Assembly (NCBI GenBank): GCA_015501585.1
Contig: JADNRY010000014.1
Coordinates: 1 to 64,000, forward strand
Direction: 5' to 3'
Length of the DNA: 64,000 nt
From: Rhodocollybia butyracea
Lineage: Eukaryota; Basidiomycota; Agaricomycetes; Agaricales; Omphalotaceae
Shown here: positions 1-11,945 of the stretch, piece by piece
Layout: each line of letters begins with the position of its first letter
Position numbering within the stretch: position 1 is the first letter of the stretch
Program-made: the position numbers and the translations under genes
Notes under the pieces: model-generated
What the model saw: the letters and a program-made list of their open reading frames with translations, nothing else
The model's database searches: none
What the model was told of the DNA's origin: nothing

Positions 1-55
1 ATATGCTTGAACACAAGGTCAAGACGAACAGCAGGAAAATGGTGTGTCGCATCAT
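1..55 (-). CDS. Secreted-protein family copy 0, first exon only (cut by window edge)
   Basis: The minus strand starts with two Met codons at 55 and 52 and reads MMRHTIFLLFVLTLCSSI before running off the window. This is nearly identical to the signal-peptide exon of the complete copies A to E (MMRHTIFLLHVLFISTL in B). Only the hydrophobic signal segment is present; the rest lies outside, so nothing can be said about whether the copy is intact. It has the same orientation as copy A and lies to its left. Confidence 0.7.
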   Translation of the reverse strand, partial: MMRHTIFLLFVLTLCSSI

Positions 56-1130
56 GGGTGGTGAAAGGAAGTGGTACTGGATATGAAGGGTGGTAGTGTT
101 GAGGCTAGGGACGAGAATCGGCGGGAGTAGGAGTCGAATGTCAAGAGCGATGAGGTCGAGGTCCAGCAACAAGGTGAAATGAAGTGGATAGGTATGAAGA
201 GAAGGACTGTCAAGACTAGGGTCGAAAATCGAATGGAGTAGGAGTTTTTATCAAATGTCGAGAGCGAGGTTGTCCAGCAACAAAACTCAAGGAGGATGCC
301 AAAACCAGTAGGATGGGGGATCTTTTCCAGCTCGAGGTTCTTCTTAAGACAGATCAAGGCAGCAGATCTATCTCTGCCTCAAACCCTCAAGTTCGGTAGC
401 GGCAATTATTGCGTATATACAAATGCCTCAGCCAAGCCGTTCGAGTTCAAGTTGCTACCCCTGCATTCTTGGTTCAAGAACTTCTTTACAGGGCGTTGAA
501 CAGCCCTCTCAATCTTTAGGTGAGTGGTTAGTAAATACTTAAGTGTCAACTGGTGTGCAGTATGCGAAAGCCTGGCTTCAAGGCTCATTTTGAAATTCAG
601 TGAAGCCACATGGTGCCCTAGTGGCGTGTGTCGCAAATTGAGCACTCACATGCACTTACCCTCACTTACCCTTGCCCTACCCCTCTCAGCCCCTCTCTCC
701 CATGTTTTTGCCTTCTAATCTCCATACTTGGACAATTTTCCGAGCGAATAACTTTACAAATCTTCGCCCGAGAGTTCAATTCCCCTTTTGCTTCGATACC
801 GGGAAACTTTTGACTCTTGAACTTGAGATTCGTCTAGAGACACAAGGCCGCAGATCGATATCTGTCTCAGTCCCACAAAGTTCGTATCGCTACATGCGGC
901 CAATCTTGGGCCAATCACCTACTTACATTAAATTGCATACATTAAATTGCATATGCCTCAGATGAGCCATTTCACCCTGTTTCCCTTGCATAGTACTCCT
1001 TGCACTTTGGCTAAGGATACTAATTCTTCGAGTAAGATTAATTATACAGTGCTTAAAGCCTCAGGTGAAGAGAATGTCGTACCTCAGCTTGTCTCCAACA
1101 CGTAGATTTGAGGTAAATATGTAGTAAGTA
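56..1130. repeat. Duplicated non-coding upstream region of copy 0
   Basis: No gene is seen. The stretch is the reverse complement of the sequence found upstream of copies B, C, D and E. It includes the segment with 'ggacaacctcgctctcgaca' (minus strand), the segment with 'cagcctgaaacggct'-like text near 400-460, and a C-rich tract around 655-720 that is the complement of the G-rich tracts at 8905 and 12338. The many short ORFs here are not conserved between copies. Confidence 0.6.
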
Positions 1131-1147
1131 AATGACAACTACAGTTC

Positions 1148-2392
1148 GGTTAGAATACAACTGTCGATGGCTTTCGTTTGGCTACAGAATGAGTAGGATG
1201 GTATTGTTCAATCGTCCGAGATGGCAGCGGGGATCCACGAAAGCGGGTAACCCTCTCTACGGGTGCTGAAGGCGACTCCTCCGTGCTTGGGCAGAGGTGT
1301 ACGTGCCTTTCAGGTCTCTGGAGGAAAAAATCGGAGGACAAGATCCTCCCGAGTCCCGGAGGGTGATCACAATAGTGAGCGAGATCGTAAATGGGGTTTC
1401 CTTCGAGGGTGGATGGTGCGATGAGGAGGTGACCAATTTCGTGACCGACGTTCTTCCCGCTATCGCGGAGACGTATTGAAGGAGCATTGTACTAAGAGAA
1501 ACAACGCCATCAAAAGAACAAATCCTTGTCGTCGAACGTAAGTAGTACGACGGATATCCGACTGAAAAAAACCTCGCCATGAGCAAAGCATTCTGCATGG
1601 ACATGCCTCCCGCCTTCAACGTATGGGGTATCCATATCCAAAAAGTCTGTAGGTTTGACCGCAGATTCAGATCTTATGTTGATTGCCTTTATTGAGGATA
1701 TAGCAAATCTCGTCGAGAATTCAACGTTCAAAGTTCAAACAAGGAGCTCATGCCTTAGAAACGACGTGGTGCGAAGATCAGATCCAGGGAGGCGCTGGTG
1801 TCGGGAATGGCCGGGAACGAGTAGAAATCTTTGGTTCGTCTAGAAGGGTGAAAAAGTGATATATAGACAGCGGTAAGAAAAGAGAAAAAGGTTACACAGA
1901 CCTTGAAACCATCCATTTCCTAGAAGAGGATGCGCGATCTGTCGCTCTTCTCTTATTCTCCCCTCTCGTGTTTAGTCCTTTCGCGCACTTCTCTAAGAAT
2001 TTGTCGTGTACGCTCGCGACGATAAGGGGCATTTGGTCTGTTGGCAGTGGTTTCGAAGAAGACGTTCGCAAAAGAGGAAGAAAATGTTTCTGATAGCCGT
2101 ACCAAGATTGATAGTTATGATCAGCGATATTTTGACCAGCGAGGATAAGAGATAGAACAAGCCATTTTGTCGAAGGAGAAACAATAGTAGTCCATACCGT
2201 CAGAAACTGGATGAAGGAAAGAGTTAAATTGTGCTATGGGAGATGAATTAAAACACACCTCGAAACAGAACCGGTTCTGTCCGCAACTGATTGAAGACCT
2301 GTGTATTGCACAGTGACTTTTGCCCATAACCTCAGGAACTTGTTCTTCGTCAGATAGCAGATAGTAGAGTTGGTTATTTCAAGTTTGACACG
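1148..2392 (-). pseudogene. TOPORS-like RING gene copy A, degenerate and 3'-truncated
   Basis: On the minus strand this region aligns along its length with the intact RING gene at 19190-21958. It retains the leader, a damaged start, the FCFE part of the RING, the intron sequences, the block around 'SESAVKP.DFLDMDTPYVEG' and a serine-rich end containing ESPSAPVERVT. The first zinc ligands are lost (the C-x2-C segment is replaced), and frameshifts and stops break every exon. Homology ends just after the ESPSAPVERVT segment, so the repeat-rich C-terminal third of the full gene is absent. It lies directly downstream of secreted gene A on the same strand. Confidence 0.75.
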
Positions 2393-2567
2393 TTTATTCA
2401 TCCAGAGCCGCGACGATGAAGGTCGATAAACAAAACAAAAAAGGCGCTTAAAGTAGACGCTGGTGCTTGGTCAACTTCGAACGTCCTCCAGGCCCCGACG
2501 CGCTCTATCTTTTGGAATGGACCAAACTCGAATTTTCGGACCACCTACAAAGCAGCTACATATTTGT

Positions 2568-3412
2568 TCAACTCTTTGCGTGTTCTCCTTTTCCAATCTT
2601 TCTAATCTTTCCAGGTCTTTCCTCTTTTTCGCTCTCTGTTTCTCCGCTCTCTGATGCTGGTCTTTTTCTTCCAGTCCCTTTTTTTCCAGTCTCTGCTGTT
2701 CTGCTCTCTTCAGCCTCTGCTTTTCCGCTCTCTGCTTCTCCACCTTCCAATTCCTGCTTCTTCTTCTTCTCGTTTACAACTTCTTTTACCGGGTCGAAAT
2801 AATAAAAAAACTTTCTACTAAAAAAATTGAAGACCCTCTGGCCCCGCTCTGGTACTATCCTTGCAACCGACGTGAAACCGTTACCGAGATCTTCGGGATC
2901 TGGCTCTCCCTTGTCGACTTTCTTCAGAAGCTCTGCATAAATGGTGTCACGACTCCGTTGGGTGGTCGCAAGCCACATGAAACATCCATCGTCCTCCGCT
3001 GGACATTTGGACTTGGCGTCTCCATAGACCTTCGCGAAAACTTTAGTGTCTGTGCCAGGCACTTCAGCAAGTGGTTCCCATGCATTATTGTAGTGTTGAA
3101 CATCAGTGTTCATAAGTTTCTTGAGCGCTGAGTTCATCTTCCTTGTGATGGCGCTGTCGCCCGCACTTCCCAATCTCTTCTGCTTGTTGCTTTTCAATAT
3201 CTTCCACTTCTCGTTGTAAAACCATACTTCCACGGTCCCTTCTTTTATGCTCTCTGCTACGTCTTCGTTGCCTCTTTTCTAGATGCAAACCATAAGTTTG
3301 GAATAGCTTGCAGCACGGCTCCTTCGCTTACATCTAGTGGCATTCCAAATATGATTGAACACAGAGTGGAGATGTAAAGGACATTGAGTAAGAAAATGGT
3401 GTGTCGCATCAT
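2568..3412 (-). CDS. Small secreted protein, family copy A (divergent)
   Basis: Exons 3412-3332 and 3278-2568, joined by a 53-nt GT-AG intron, give 263 aa. Exon 1 is a signal peptide (MMRHTIFLLNVLYISTL...) ending MPLD; exon 2 opens with Lys-Arg at residues 28-29, a Kex2-type processing site. The conserved core follows: VWFYNE near residue 43, an A-W-E-P block, then KVYGDAKSKCPAEDDGCFMW carrying the two conserved cysteines. The C-terminal 70 residues are Glu/Lys-rich with two basic clusters (GRKRP and KIRKIGK) resembling a bipartite nuclear localisation signal. It is the most diverged of the complete copies but has an unbroken frame. Function is unknown. I assign the start by the conserved first exon; the long uninterrupted exon 2 alone lacks an ATG at the conserved position. 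Confidence 0.75.
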
Positions 3413-5066
3413 GGAAAAGATGCAATGGTGAAAGGAGAAGAGCAGTCCTGTCGAGACTCGGAAAATCGAATGGAGTAGGACGTTTGTCGAATGTTGAGAG
3501 CGATTCGATGTCCAGCAAAGCTCAAGAATGGTACCAAAACGAAAAACGCGGAGCGATGAAAGGAAGCGAGTATGAAGAGTAGGACTGTCGAGACTAGAGT
3601 CGAAAATCGAATGGAGTAGGAAGTTTTATGTTGAGCGTCGAGAGCGATGATGTCCAGCAACAAAGCTCAAGGGTGGTATCAAACCGGCAGTAGGGCGAAT
3701 CTTTTCGACTCGAGTTTCCTCTTACTTAAGACAGAAGGCAGCAGATCTCTCCCTGCCTCGATCCCCAAAAGTATGTAACTTGACATGAGGGCAATCAGTG
3801 CGTACGTACATATATGTCTCAGACGAGCCGTTTCAGGTTGCTGCCCCTGCGTTCTCGGTTGATTCTCGGTTGATTCTCAGCGACAAATCCTTTGAAAAAT
3901 TCTAGGAAATTATTTATGATTATCTGTAGGGTGTCGACAACAGCCCCTCTCAAGCTTGAACGAAATGTCGTAGCGGTACAGCAGGTAAATTTAAGGTAAG
4001 CAACTGCAGATTGTGCAGTGCTGCGCACATGGCAGATCAAGGAGGCAATGCATGGATATGTGGTAGCACTGGATTTCGAGGATTGAGTACACCGGCCCCA
4101 GCAATCATTGGAAATGCGTATTCTACCCAGGAATCCCCACTTTGCAGGGGTTTGCAGGAATTTGCAGGCCTCACGGCCCACGTTCGCAATGAAGGCGTTC
4201 TCCAAAACATTTAACACCCCCTTCTTTACTAATAATGTTTGGATGTTCCAAAGTGAGAGGTTGCAAAAACAAAAGAAATTCAGTGGGCCCGCGAATTAAA
4301 CTCTCAATCGGAGTCACTTATTTTTGTACTTTACTTGCGGCAGTTCGCCACAGATTGCAGTTTTTGACAGAATAATACAGGTAAGTACTTGTCTCTTGTG
4401 CTTTACTAATTACTTGCGGAAGTTCGCGACAGATTGCGATACGCGCCAAGTCGGTTTATGACAGAATTTCAAAATGAGCTTTGAAGCTCACACTGGCTTC
4501 AGCAGCAGGCTTCCGCCTATTCTTACTGCAAAACACTTCTGTAGTTGCCATCTACTACTTACTTTATATAAATCTCCTTGCAGTAAACAGATATTCACCT
4601 GAGGCTTGAGAGGGCTGTTGTTTTGACGCCCTACAAAGAATTTCTTAAAGTACTGTTAGCCGAGAATCAGCAACCTGAAACGGCTCGTCTGAGGCATTTG
4701 TAAGTATGCACTGATTGCCGTGACCGAAATTGGGGGATCGAGGCTCGAACAGATCTGCTGCCTTCACGTTTTACTTAAGAGGAATCTCGAGCTGATAAGA
4801 TTCCCCCTACTGCCGGTTTGGTACCCTCCTTGAGCTTTGTTGCTGGACATTACTGCTCTCGACGTTCGACATAAAAACTCCTACTCCATTCGATTTTCAA
4901 CCCATAGTCTCGACGGCCGCACTCTTCCTACTTATCCACTTCCTTTCACCTTGTTGCTGGACATCCTCATTTTCGACATTCGACATAAAAAATCTGACTC
5001 CATTCGATTCTCGACCTTAGTCTCGACAACACTACTCTTGATTTTCGCCATCTCCTTTTGCCCCTC
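3413..5066. repeat. Head-to-head duplicated upstream regions of copies A and B
   Basis: Copies A (-) and B (+) are transcribed away from here. From 3413 to about 4005 the minus strand matches the upstream region of the other copies, and from about 4430 to 5066 the plus strand does. The two arms form a large imperfect inverted repeat around a unique centre (about 4005-4430). Shared blocks include the 'tttcaaaatgagctttgaag' segment at 4468, the 'gagagggctgttgt' segment at 4606 and the 'cctgaaacggctcgtctgag' segment at 4674. No coding gene is seen; ORFs here are not conserved between the arms. Confidence 0.6.
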
Positions 5067-6012
5067 ATGATGCGGCACACCATTTTCCTGCTCCATGTCC
5101 TTTTCATCTCCACCTTGTGTTCAAGCATATTCGGAATGCCTCTAGATGTAAGTGGATGATCAAGCCGTGCTCCAAACTGTTTCAAACTCATAGATTCATG
5201 CTTAGAAAAGAGGCAAGGAAGACGGAGCAGCCAGCATACACAAAGGAAAAGTGAAAGTATGCTTTTACAAGGAGGACGGGTTAAAAGTGGCAGGGGTTGC
5301 CGTGGAACCGGACTCTAGCAAGAAAATCAAGGCCCGGATAGAGGCAGTACTCATGACTCTTCCGGGCGCCAAAGAAGTCACCTTCGAAAATGAATGGGTA
5401 CGACCTTACCTGCCTGGCGACAAAGGAACTTATCGCTCGAAAGACTACTACAAAACGGAGAGAGCTTTCGCAACGGTGACGTATGAGGGTGTCAAATGTG
5501 ATGAATGTTTGGCGTGGTTTTCATTTCCCAACACCCGGAGTCGTAAAGGTGGCCTCAAGGTTTCGACTGAAGCCGGCGCCGGGATCGAGTCTCACCCCGA
5601 GACTGAATCTCATGGCCCGGCCCACTGGGAGGTTCTGAGGCCACCCGCGCGTTCCGAAAACGATAAGAATGGATTCACAACGGTTGCACAAAGTCGAGGA
5701 GGGCGGGGCCCCAGTGAATACTTCGGTGGCTCGCACGATGTCTTTTTTAAAGATTTCAAGCTGGCAAAGGATGTTCTGGAAGAGTGGCAAAAGTGGAAAG
5801 TGGATATTGAAGCTAGTGGGAGAGAGAAGGGGGGAAGGGGAGAGGAGACCGGGGAGAATTTCGGGTCGGCAAAGGATGTTATGGAAGGGCAGCCAGGGAG
5901 GAAAGTGGGAAGTAAAGGGGCGAGCAAGAAAAGAAAACCGGGAGAGCCCAAGTCGGCAGAGACCCAGAGTGAAAAAAAACCAAGACTGGGAAAGAAAGGG
6001 TCGAAGGGTTGA
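5067..6012 (+). CDS. Small secreted protein, family copy B
   Basis: Exons 5067-5147 and 5206-6012 (58-nt intron) encode 295 aa. Exon 1 is a signal peptide (MMRHTIFLLHVLFISTL..., likely cleaved after IFG) and ends MPLD; exon 2 starts with Lys-Arg (28-29), a Kex2-like site. The core domain runs from VCFYKEDG (about residue 44) through LPG...VTFENEW and RAFATVTYEGVKCDECLAWF (paired cysteines) to HWEVLRPPA and FTTVAQS. The tail is lysine-rich with KKRKP and KKPRLGKK, a bipartite NLS-like pattern unexpected for a secreted protein. A short internal duplication is visible in the tail ('AKDVLEEWQKWKV' and 'AKDVMEGQPGRKV'). Family unknown; found here in six copies. Confidence 0.8.
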
Positions 6013-6215
6013 AACGTTGAAGCAATATGTAGCTGCTATAGATCGCGTGTTCCGGAAATTCAAATCTGCTATTCCAAAAGGTGCTTCGGGAATGGAGCGC
6101 CGTCAGGAAAGTTGATGAAAGACAGAAACTGAACGTTACACGAGCAGGTCTCGAAATCGAACAAGCTGAATCTAATGAATTTTGCAGTAGCGTCTATTTT
6201 AAGTGCATGTTTTTG
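6013..6215 (+). pseudogene. Leader-only remnant of the RING gene, copy B
   Basis: Immediately after the stop of secreted gene B the sequence matches the 5' leader of the RING genes in units C, D and E ('tatgtagctgc', 'ttccggaaatt', 'gcttcgggaatggagcgccg', and 'gcgtctatttta' at 6188). The match stops before any RING coding sequence. Unit B therefore lost its RING gene, or was copied without it. Confidence 0.55.
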
Positions 6216-6599
6216 TGCACAGAAACGACAGAACCTATCGTCCTATGGAGTGTCACAAATAGCATGGTTCTTCGGGAGGAGAAGAGGATACCTAAAGAAG
6301 CTTAAGTTTACGCACAGTAGGCGGTGGGCAAGGATTAAAACGATACTTACGTTTGGGAGATAAGATAAGATGAGTCAAACGTCACGGGATGCTCTTTTTA
6401 CCTTCTTGCTGCAACCTTTCTTCGGAACTTTCCGCTACGTTTGCCTCTATACCTGGGCTTAGCTCCCTCCAAATTTGTGCGACGCGAGCTCTTTGATGTA
6501 GGGAAGTCAAGATTGCTGAGAATAGATGAAGAACTCGAAGCCGTAGGAGTGGAATGACTCGACTATATGAGGGATTGTCCGCTGTGTTTTCCGTGCCGA

Positions 6600-7275
6600 T
6601 CAACCGACCACCCATACTATCATCAATGGGTCCGAGTATCCTCGTTTCCTGGTGCCTACGTGGATCATCCGTATATTCCTTGATCCTATGTCTATGGTAT
6701 AAACCAAGTCAGCGAATATCTTGTCGGAGATCCAAGCACCTGAGTCACCAGCCGTCTCGGCGCCATTCGGGTCTTCCCTGCCTGTTGCTCCTCAAGGCCT
6801 CATCAGTCGTAGAACCCATGACTCCAGTCGCGGCGTCAGTGCTAGTATCCCGCAACGGAGAGCTCTAGAACGTGCCAGTTCCAGTTGTATGGATCATTGA
6901 CGTGGTATTCACAACCCTGCCATAGGATGCAAAGGTCTTATCGGGTAAACTTCTCGTCCGCACCGAAAACCCGACCCCGTCCCAAAACGGTGGTAGTCTG
7001 ATGCCGGTGAGCAATGCTGTCCCTCCTACAACGTCGGCACTCAATTGGATGATAGTTTTGATATCGTTGGACACCAATGTGCGCTGGTACGGAGCACGAC
7101 CTGTCGGGGTCAAGAACCAATGTATATTCACCACTGGAATGTTCAAAATAGGCTGGAGATCGGTGTTCTGTAGCTTTGAAGATGTAGTCATTGTTGACTG
7201 GTGTAAGTGAGTCAGAGACTCGAATTTCTGCGAGTTTTCGCTGCTTACATATCCAGCTATTAGTTGGATCTATTC
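6600..7275 (-). pseudogene. Decayed gene-like stretch of unknown family
   Basis: The minus strand holds protein-like segments in several frames. One starts at about 7275 with TNSWI and continues across a plausible 51-nt GT-AG intron into NNDYIFKATEHRSPAYFEHS. Another open frame runs from 7191 to 6865. A third near 6800-6605 contains AETAGDSGAWIS, whose GDSG resembles the serine motif of trypsin-like peptidases. Frames do not join without shifts, so this is probably a broken gene. It sits in the sequence separating unit B from unit C and is not shared by the other units. Assignment to a peptidase is weak. Confidence 0.3.
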
Positions 7276-8904
7276 CTCAGTTGAGACGCGCCCTCCGTGC
7301 CAATTAGGTGCCAGACCTTTCACTCTATGTAATATCACTCGATTTTCATTTTACTTCAAAAATTATATCAGTTTGAGAAACGCTATGCATTTCCACGCGC
7401 TACTCGCCTTCACTATCCTCAAAATATACGATTCATAGATCCATACATGTGGCGGCTTATCGCAAAAAAAAAAAAAAAAAAAATCGCGGCACCGTATGCA
7501 TGCAAAAACCGGACGGAGATCACACAGAAGGCCTGCCGGTGGTCTTCACCTTCAAGTGCGCTATCAGGAGATTCAAATCCGCTAACCGACAAATGTCAAG
7601 AGACACTTTCCGTCGACATGAATCTTGCTAAGAACTTCCAGGAGGAGCCACGAACGCAAATAATGTACAATTACACAAATTCTCGCGGTTCTATTCATGT
7701 ATGTTCTGCGTAACACTTCTCAAGCATTGCTGAACCTTCCTTGTTATATAAATGCTTGCATCCAACAGTCAACCACCCACGAAGTGACGATGAACTGGAA
7801 ACAAGGCCCGTCAATGCTACCCGCTTACCCTTGCTCGCTCTGAGGTTTTTTGCAGCAAGGGAATCGAAACCGCTTCCAAAGGCTATGCTGCGCATGCATC
7901 TTTCGCATGGAATCCTTATACACCAAAGATGTAAGCTCGTAATTCGTAAGGACTGACACAGCGGTTTCCGGATGAGCTCACCTTCAGGAGTCGTTTATGT
8001 TCCGTTGTTGGCTCTCTCACAAGATTCAATGTCCTTGACTAGAAAAGAAATACAGGACATGCAAGACACTCGTTTGGTGCTCAGGCAGCACAGATTTGGA
8101 GCCACGGGAGAGGGAGGGGTGGGGGATCGGAGTGGGATCGGCAGTTGGAGGCAGTTGGTTGAGGGACCGTTCGATGGGTCTCATTCAGGGTAAGCAGCTG
8201 TCACATCACCTGAGAGTCACTGCATCCCTACTCTGGATGCCGGATCTCCCGAATAATTCCAAAATAGAATAAAATTGATTTCATGTAGCATTGAAGACTT
8301 GAAGTTGTTGGTCAAGCACTGTAATTTAAGCTCGCTTGCCAAGGTTGAGTCTGCCTATGGGAGACAAGTCAAGCACTGTCAGGAAACTGAGCCTGTACAG
8401 AACAAATGGGCTGTCCAAAATTGCAAAAGCTTACAAGGAGCAAATGGTGCCACATGAGCCTATCCAACCATACACTAGCCCGCAGCCGGACCTCATGCCT
8501 TGCAGTGAGCCATGTCCTGCCGTGTCGGTTTGCCGAATGGGAGATTTTCAAAGCCAATCGTTAGTTTGTTAGATTGAAAATGGTACAAAATAGGTACCTA
8601 TACCTGGATGCTCCGTAGTCCTGACCGCTTCCGCCCTTGCAGCTAGTAATATACAGTCCTGCTTATAACTTAAAGCATCGGGCGGCAGCATCATCGGCTC
8701 TCGTTTGCTGTTCCAATGTAGTGTCACAACTGACTCACCTGTAACATATTATGTTATGTTCCTGGATCAGAATGCGACCCATCAAACCCGGCCTCCCCGA
8801 GCTCAAGAGTCAAAAGATCCCCCATGTTTACTACCATTCTGAGGCATTGAAGCTTTATTGAAGCACAAGACGTGGAAACTAAAAGGATACGTGACCAGAT
8901 TTAG
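7276..8904. other. Intergenic, no gene recognised
   Basis: This separates units B and C. It contains a run of twenty A residues at 7464-7483, a short G-rich fragment at about 8103-8130 like those upstream of copies C and D, and from about 8800 the start of homology to the duplicated upstream region ('gagctcaagagtcaaaagat'). Open frames here are short and show no recognisable protein. Confidence 0.5.
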
Positions 8905-9003
8905 ATCTGGGGGAGGGGCCACGCTGGGCCACGGGAGAGGGACTGAGAGGGAGGGGTGGGGTAGGGTACTGGTAGGGTGGGGTCCGGGGTGGGGGTGGGG
9001 AAA
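8905..9003 (+). repeat. G-rich tract with G-quadruplex potential (unit C)
   Basis: About 100 bases with more than eight runs of three to five G separated by one to seven bases. Similar tracts occur upstream of copy D (12338-12392) and, as C-runs, on the left (655-720), so the tract belongs to the duplicated unit. Confidence 0.6.
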
Positions 9004-9635
9004 ATTGTAATGCTGTGCGGTCGGCAGTGGCTATAGTTGATTTACTTACTTGAAGTTGCGACACGCGCGAAGTCGGCTTTTGGCTGAATTTCAAAATGAG
9101 CAACACATCTGTAGTTGCCATTTACTACTCACCTTGAATTTACCTGTGGCGGACAGAAACGACGTGCTGTTCACCCAGTATTCACCTGAAGATTGGGAGG
9201 GCTGAAGACTTTCGAAATTCGCAAAGTATTCTTGGCTAAGAATGCAAGGGCAGCAACCTGAAACGGCTTGGTAGCGCTGAGGCATTTATCAGTACGTAGT
9301 GATTGCCGTTACCGAACTTCGGAGGATTAGGTTGGGAAAGATATCTTACTTAAGAGGAATCACGAGTTGAAAAAATTCCCCGGTTGGTATCATCCTTGCT
9401 TGAGCTTTGTTGCTGGACACCATCGCTCTTGACATTCGACATAAAACTTCCTACGAGGTCCATCGATTTTTGGCCGTAGTCTCGACGGTCCTACTCTTCA
9501 TACTTATCCACTTCCTCTCACCTTGTTGCTAGACATCCTCGCTCTCAACATTCGACATAAACTCCTGCTCCATTTTATTTTCGACCCGACAATCCTACTC
9601 GTCATATCCACTTCCTTTCACCATTCCACCTTTTC
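9004..9635 (+). repeat. Duplicated upstream region of copy C
   Basis: No gene. It matches, in order, the regions upstream of copies B, D and E: 'gctgaatttcaaaatgag' (9081), 'gtagttgccatttactactc', the 'agcaacctgaaacggct' block near 9252, 'gagctttgttgctggacacc' and repeated 'cattcgacata' segments. It presumably contains the promoter of copy C, but I find no convincing TATA box. Confidence 0.55.
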
Positions 9636-10488
9636 ATGATGCGACACACCATCTTTCTGCTCCACGTCCTTTTCGTCTCCACCCTGTGTTCATGTATATT
9701 CGGACTGCCTGTAGATGTAAGTGGATGAGCTGTGCTCCAAACCAAACTCATGAATTCATGCTTAGAACAAAGGCAACAAAGACGGAGCAGCCAGCGCACA
9801 AGTAGGAGAGGTGGAAGTATGCTTTTACAAGGAGGATGGGTTAGAAGCCGCAGGCAGCAGGGAAGCTGACAATACCAAGGCTTTCATGGACGCGGTGGAG
9901 AAAGCACTACTCGAGGGACTCTCGGGCACCACAAATGTCATCTTTAAAAATGGATGGGAACCACCTAAGCTGCCTGATGATAAAAGACTAGCGGCACCCG
10001 GCCGCACTACCCTCTACGACAAAACGCAGAGAGCTTTCGCGACGGTGACGGGGCCCAAATGTCCCCATGGATGTTTGGCATGGTTTTCGTCTCCCCACAA
10101 AGGTGGTAAACCCAACCCCAAGGAGCCAATTAGCAAACGCCGACTCTACTGGGAGGTTTTGAGCCAACCCGCCGAAGCCGACTCTCAGCATGGACTCACG
10201 AGTGTTGCACGTAGTAAAGATTGGCCGCTGACGGGTAAATACTTCATTCAATCAGGGAAGGTCTTCATGGATAAGTTCCAGCTGGCGCAAAAGTGGGGAG
10301 AACATCCTAGTCAAGGGACCGAGAAAAGACTTAGAAAAGGATCGGAAGGGTCAGAGAAAGGGACCAATATCAAAAGACCAAAACCGGCAAACCAGGGAAG
10401 CTTGTTTGTCGAGGACTCCGACACCACTGCGTACGAAGACTCCGCTGATGAATACTACTTGCCCATCAGGTCTCCGTCCCTCAAGTGA
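9636..10488 (+). CDS. Small secreted protein, family copy C
   Basis: Exons 9636-9716 and 9766-10488 (49-nt intron) encode 267 aa. The signal peptide reads MMRHTIFLLHVLFVSTL and ends LPVD. Exon 2 begins Asn-Lys instead of Lys-Arg, so the putative Kex2 site of A, B and E is missing. The core is well conserved: VCFYKEDG, LSGTTNVIFKNGWEPP, RAFATVTGPKCPHGCLAWF, YWEVLSQPA and LTSVARS. The C-terminus has a basic segment (KRLRKG...IKRPKP) followed by an acidic Asp/Ser/Tyr tail (EDSDTTAYEDSADEYY). It is most similar to copy D. Function unknown. Confidence 0.8.
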
Positions 10489-10628
10489 ACTCAATTCAGA
10501 GGGTTGTAGGAATATGTAGCTGCGTTGTAGATAGCTTCTTCCGGAAATTTGAATTTGGATTCCAAAAGATGCGAAAGTCTTCGCTCCAGCGTCTGTTGTA
10601 GCGCCTGTTTTTCGTCAACCTCCATCGT

Positions 10629-11945
10629 ATGAGTTTACGGTCCTCTTCACCACCGACTAGAAGTGTAAAACTTGAACTCAACTCGGAAGAACTACTCGAC
10701 GAAGAACAAGTTCTAGAAGATCTGAACGAAAACAATTGTGCAATATGTCTTCAACAAGTTGCGGACAACGATCGAATCGATGATCCCTAGCAGTCATGAC
10801 CAGTTTGTTTCGAGGAGGAAGGAAGGAAGGAAGGAAGAACCGGCGAGGTGTGTTTTGACTCATCTCCTACAGTACAATCTAACTCTTTCCTTCATCCAGT
10901 GTTTGATGATGTGGGCTGGTATATACAACTTTTGCTTTGTCTTCTACAGCATGACTCGTTTTATCTTTTACTATACCACAGAGCAATCTCGTCGCTGTCC
11001 TCTGTGCTCGCAAAATATCGGTGATCATGCTATCCACAACTTATTGATCTCAGTACGACTGTCAGAAACATTTTCATCTTACTTTGCGAACGTCTTCTCC
11101 AAAACCACTGCTACACCAGATCCTGGTCTCCACAAGCGTACACGACGAATTCCTAGAGAATTCCATGAAAGGAATAGAATCAAGAGGGAGGAACAAGGAG
11201 AGTGATAGATTTGAGCGCACACTGGCCCGTAGAAAATAGATGATCTCTATGCCAAGGTCTGTGTAACCTTTTTTTCTTTGATACCGTTGTCCATACTCAT
11301 TTTTTCATCCTTCTAGACTAACCATAACCTGCCTATATATACAATACGTTTCAACTTGTTCCAGACCATTCCCGACACCCCCAGTCATGATCGATGATCT
11401 CCCGAACCACGTTGTTCCTAAGGCGAGAGCTACTTGTCTGGACGTTGAGTTCTCGACGACATTTATTATGTCCTTGATGAAGGCGATAAACATAATATTT
11501 GAATCTTCAGCCAAGCTACTTGGAGAATGCGGAACACTTTGCTCGTGGCGAGGATCTCAGTATTCATATGTGATATCCGTCGTACCGAAAGTCTTCTAAG
11601 AGGCGTACACTTACGTTCGATCGCTATTCTTTTGAAGCCGTTGCGTCTCCTACCGCAATCCTGCTGTTTTCTTTTTGAAGTATGATACCCTCCCAATGCG
11701 TCTCCGCCACCGAACCGACAGCGGCAAGAACGCTGGACACAAAATCAAAATCGGTCTCCTCATCACACTGTTTCCTCAAGAAAAGCCCATTCTCGATCCT
11801 GCTCACTATCGTGGTCACCCTCCAGATGAACTTTTTTTCTTTCAAAGTTTCTGTTAAGAGACGTGACAGGCGTATACACCTCAGCCCGAGCAATGGAGGA
11901 GTACCGCTCATCGCCTGTAGGAATGATTTGCCTGCTTTTGTGTAA
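10629..11945 (+). pseudogene. TOPORS-like RING gene copy C, broken and 3'-truncated
   Basis: The start codon and N-terminus align with the intact copy (VKLELNSEE, DEEQVLEDLNENN, CAICLQQVAD). The frame then fails: a stop occurs where PNCSH should be, and a run of GGAA repeats (about 10816-10841) interrupts the end of exon 1. Later blocks are recognisable (SRRCPLCSQNIGDHAIHN, the region around 11390-11520, and the serine-rich segment up to 11910). Homology stops at the same point as in copies A and D, so the C-terminal repeat region is absent. It lies downstream of secreted gene C. Confidence 0.75.

Noticed and set aside
7464..7483. Run of 20 A as the tail of a retroposed gene
   Set aside because: No coding sequence ends just before it and no flanking target duplication is seen.
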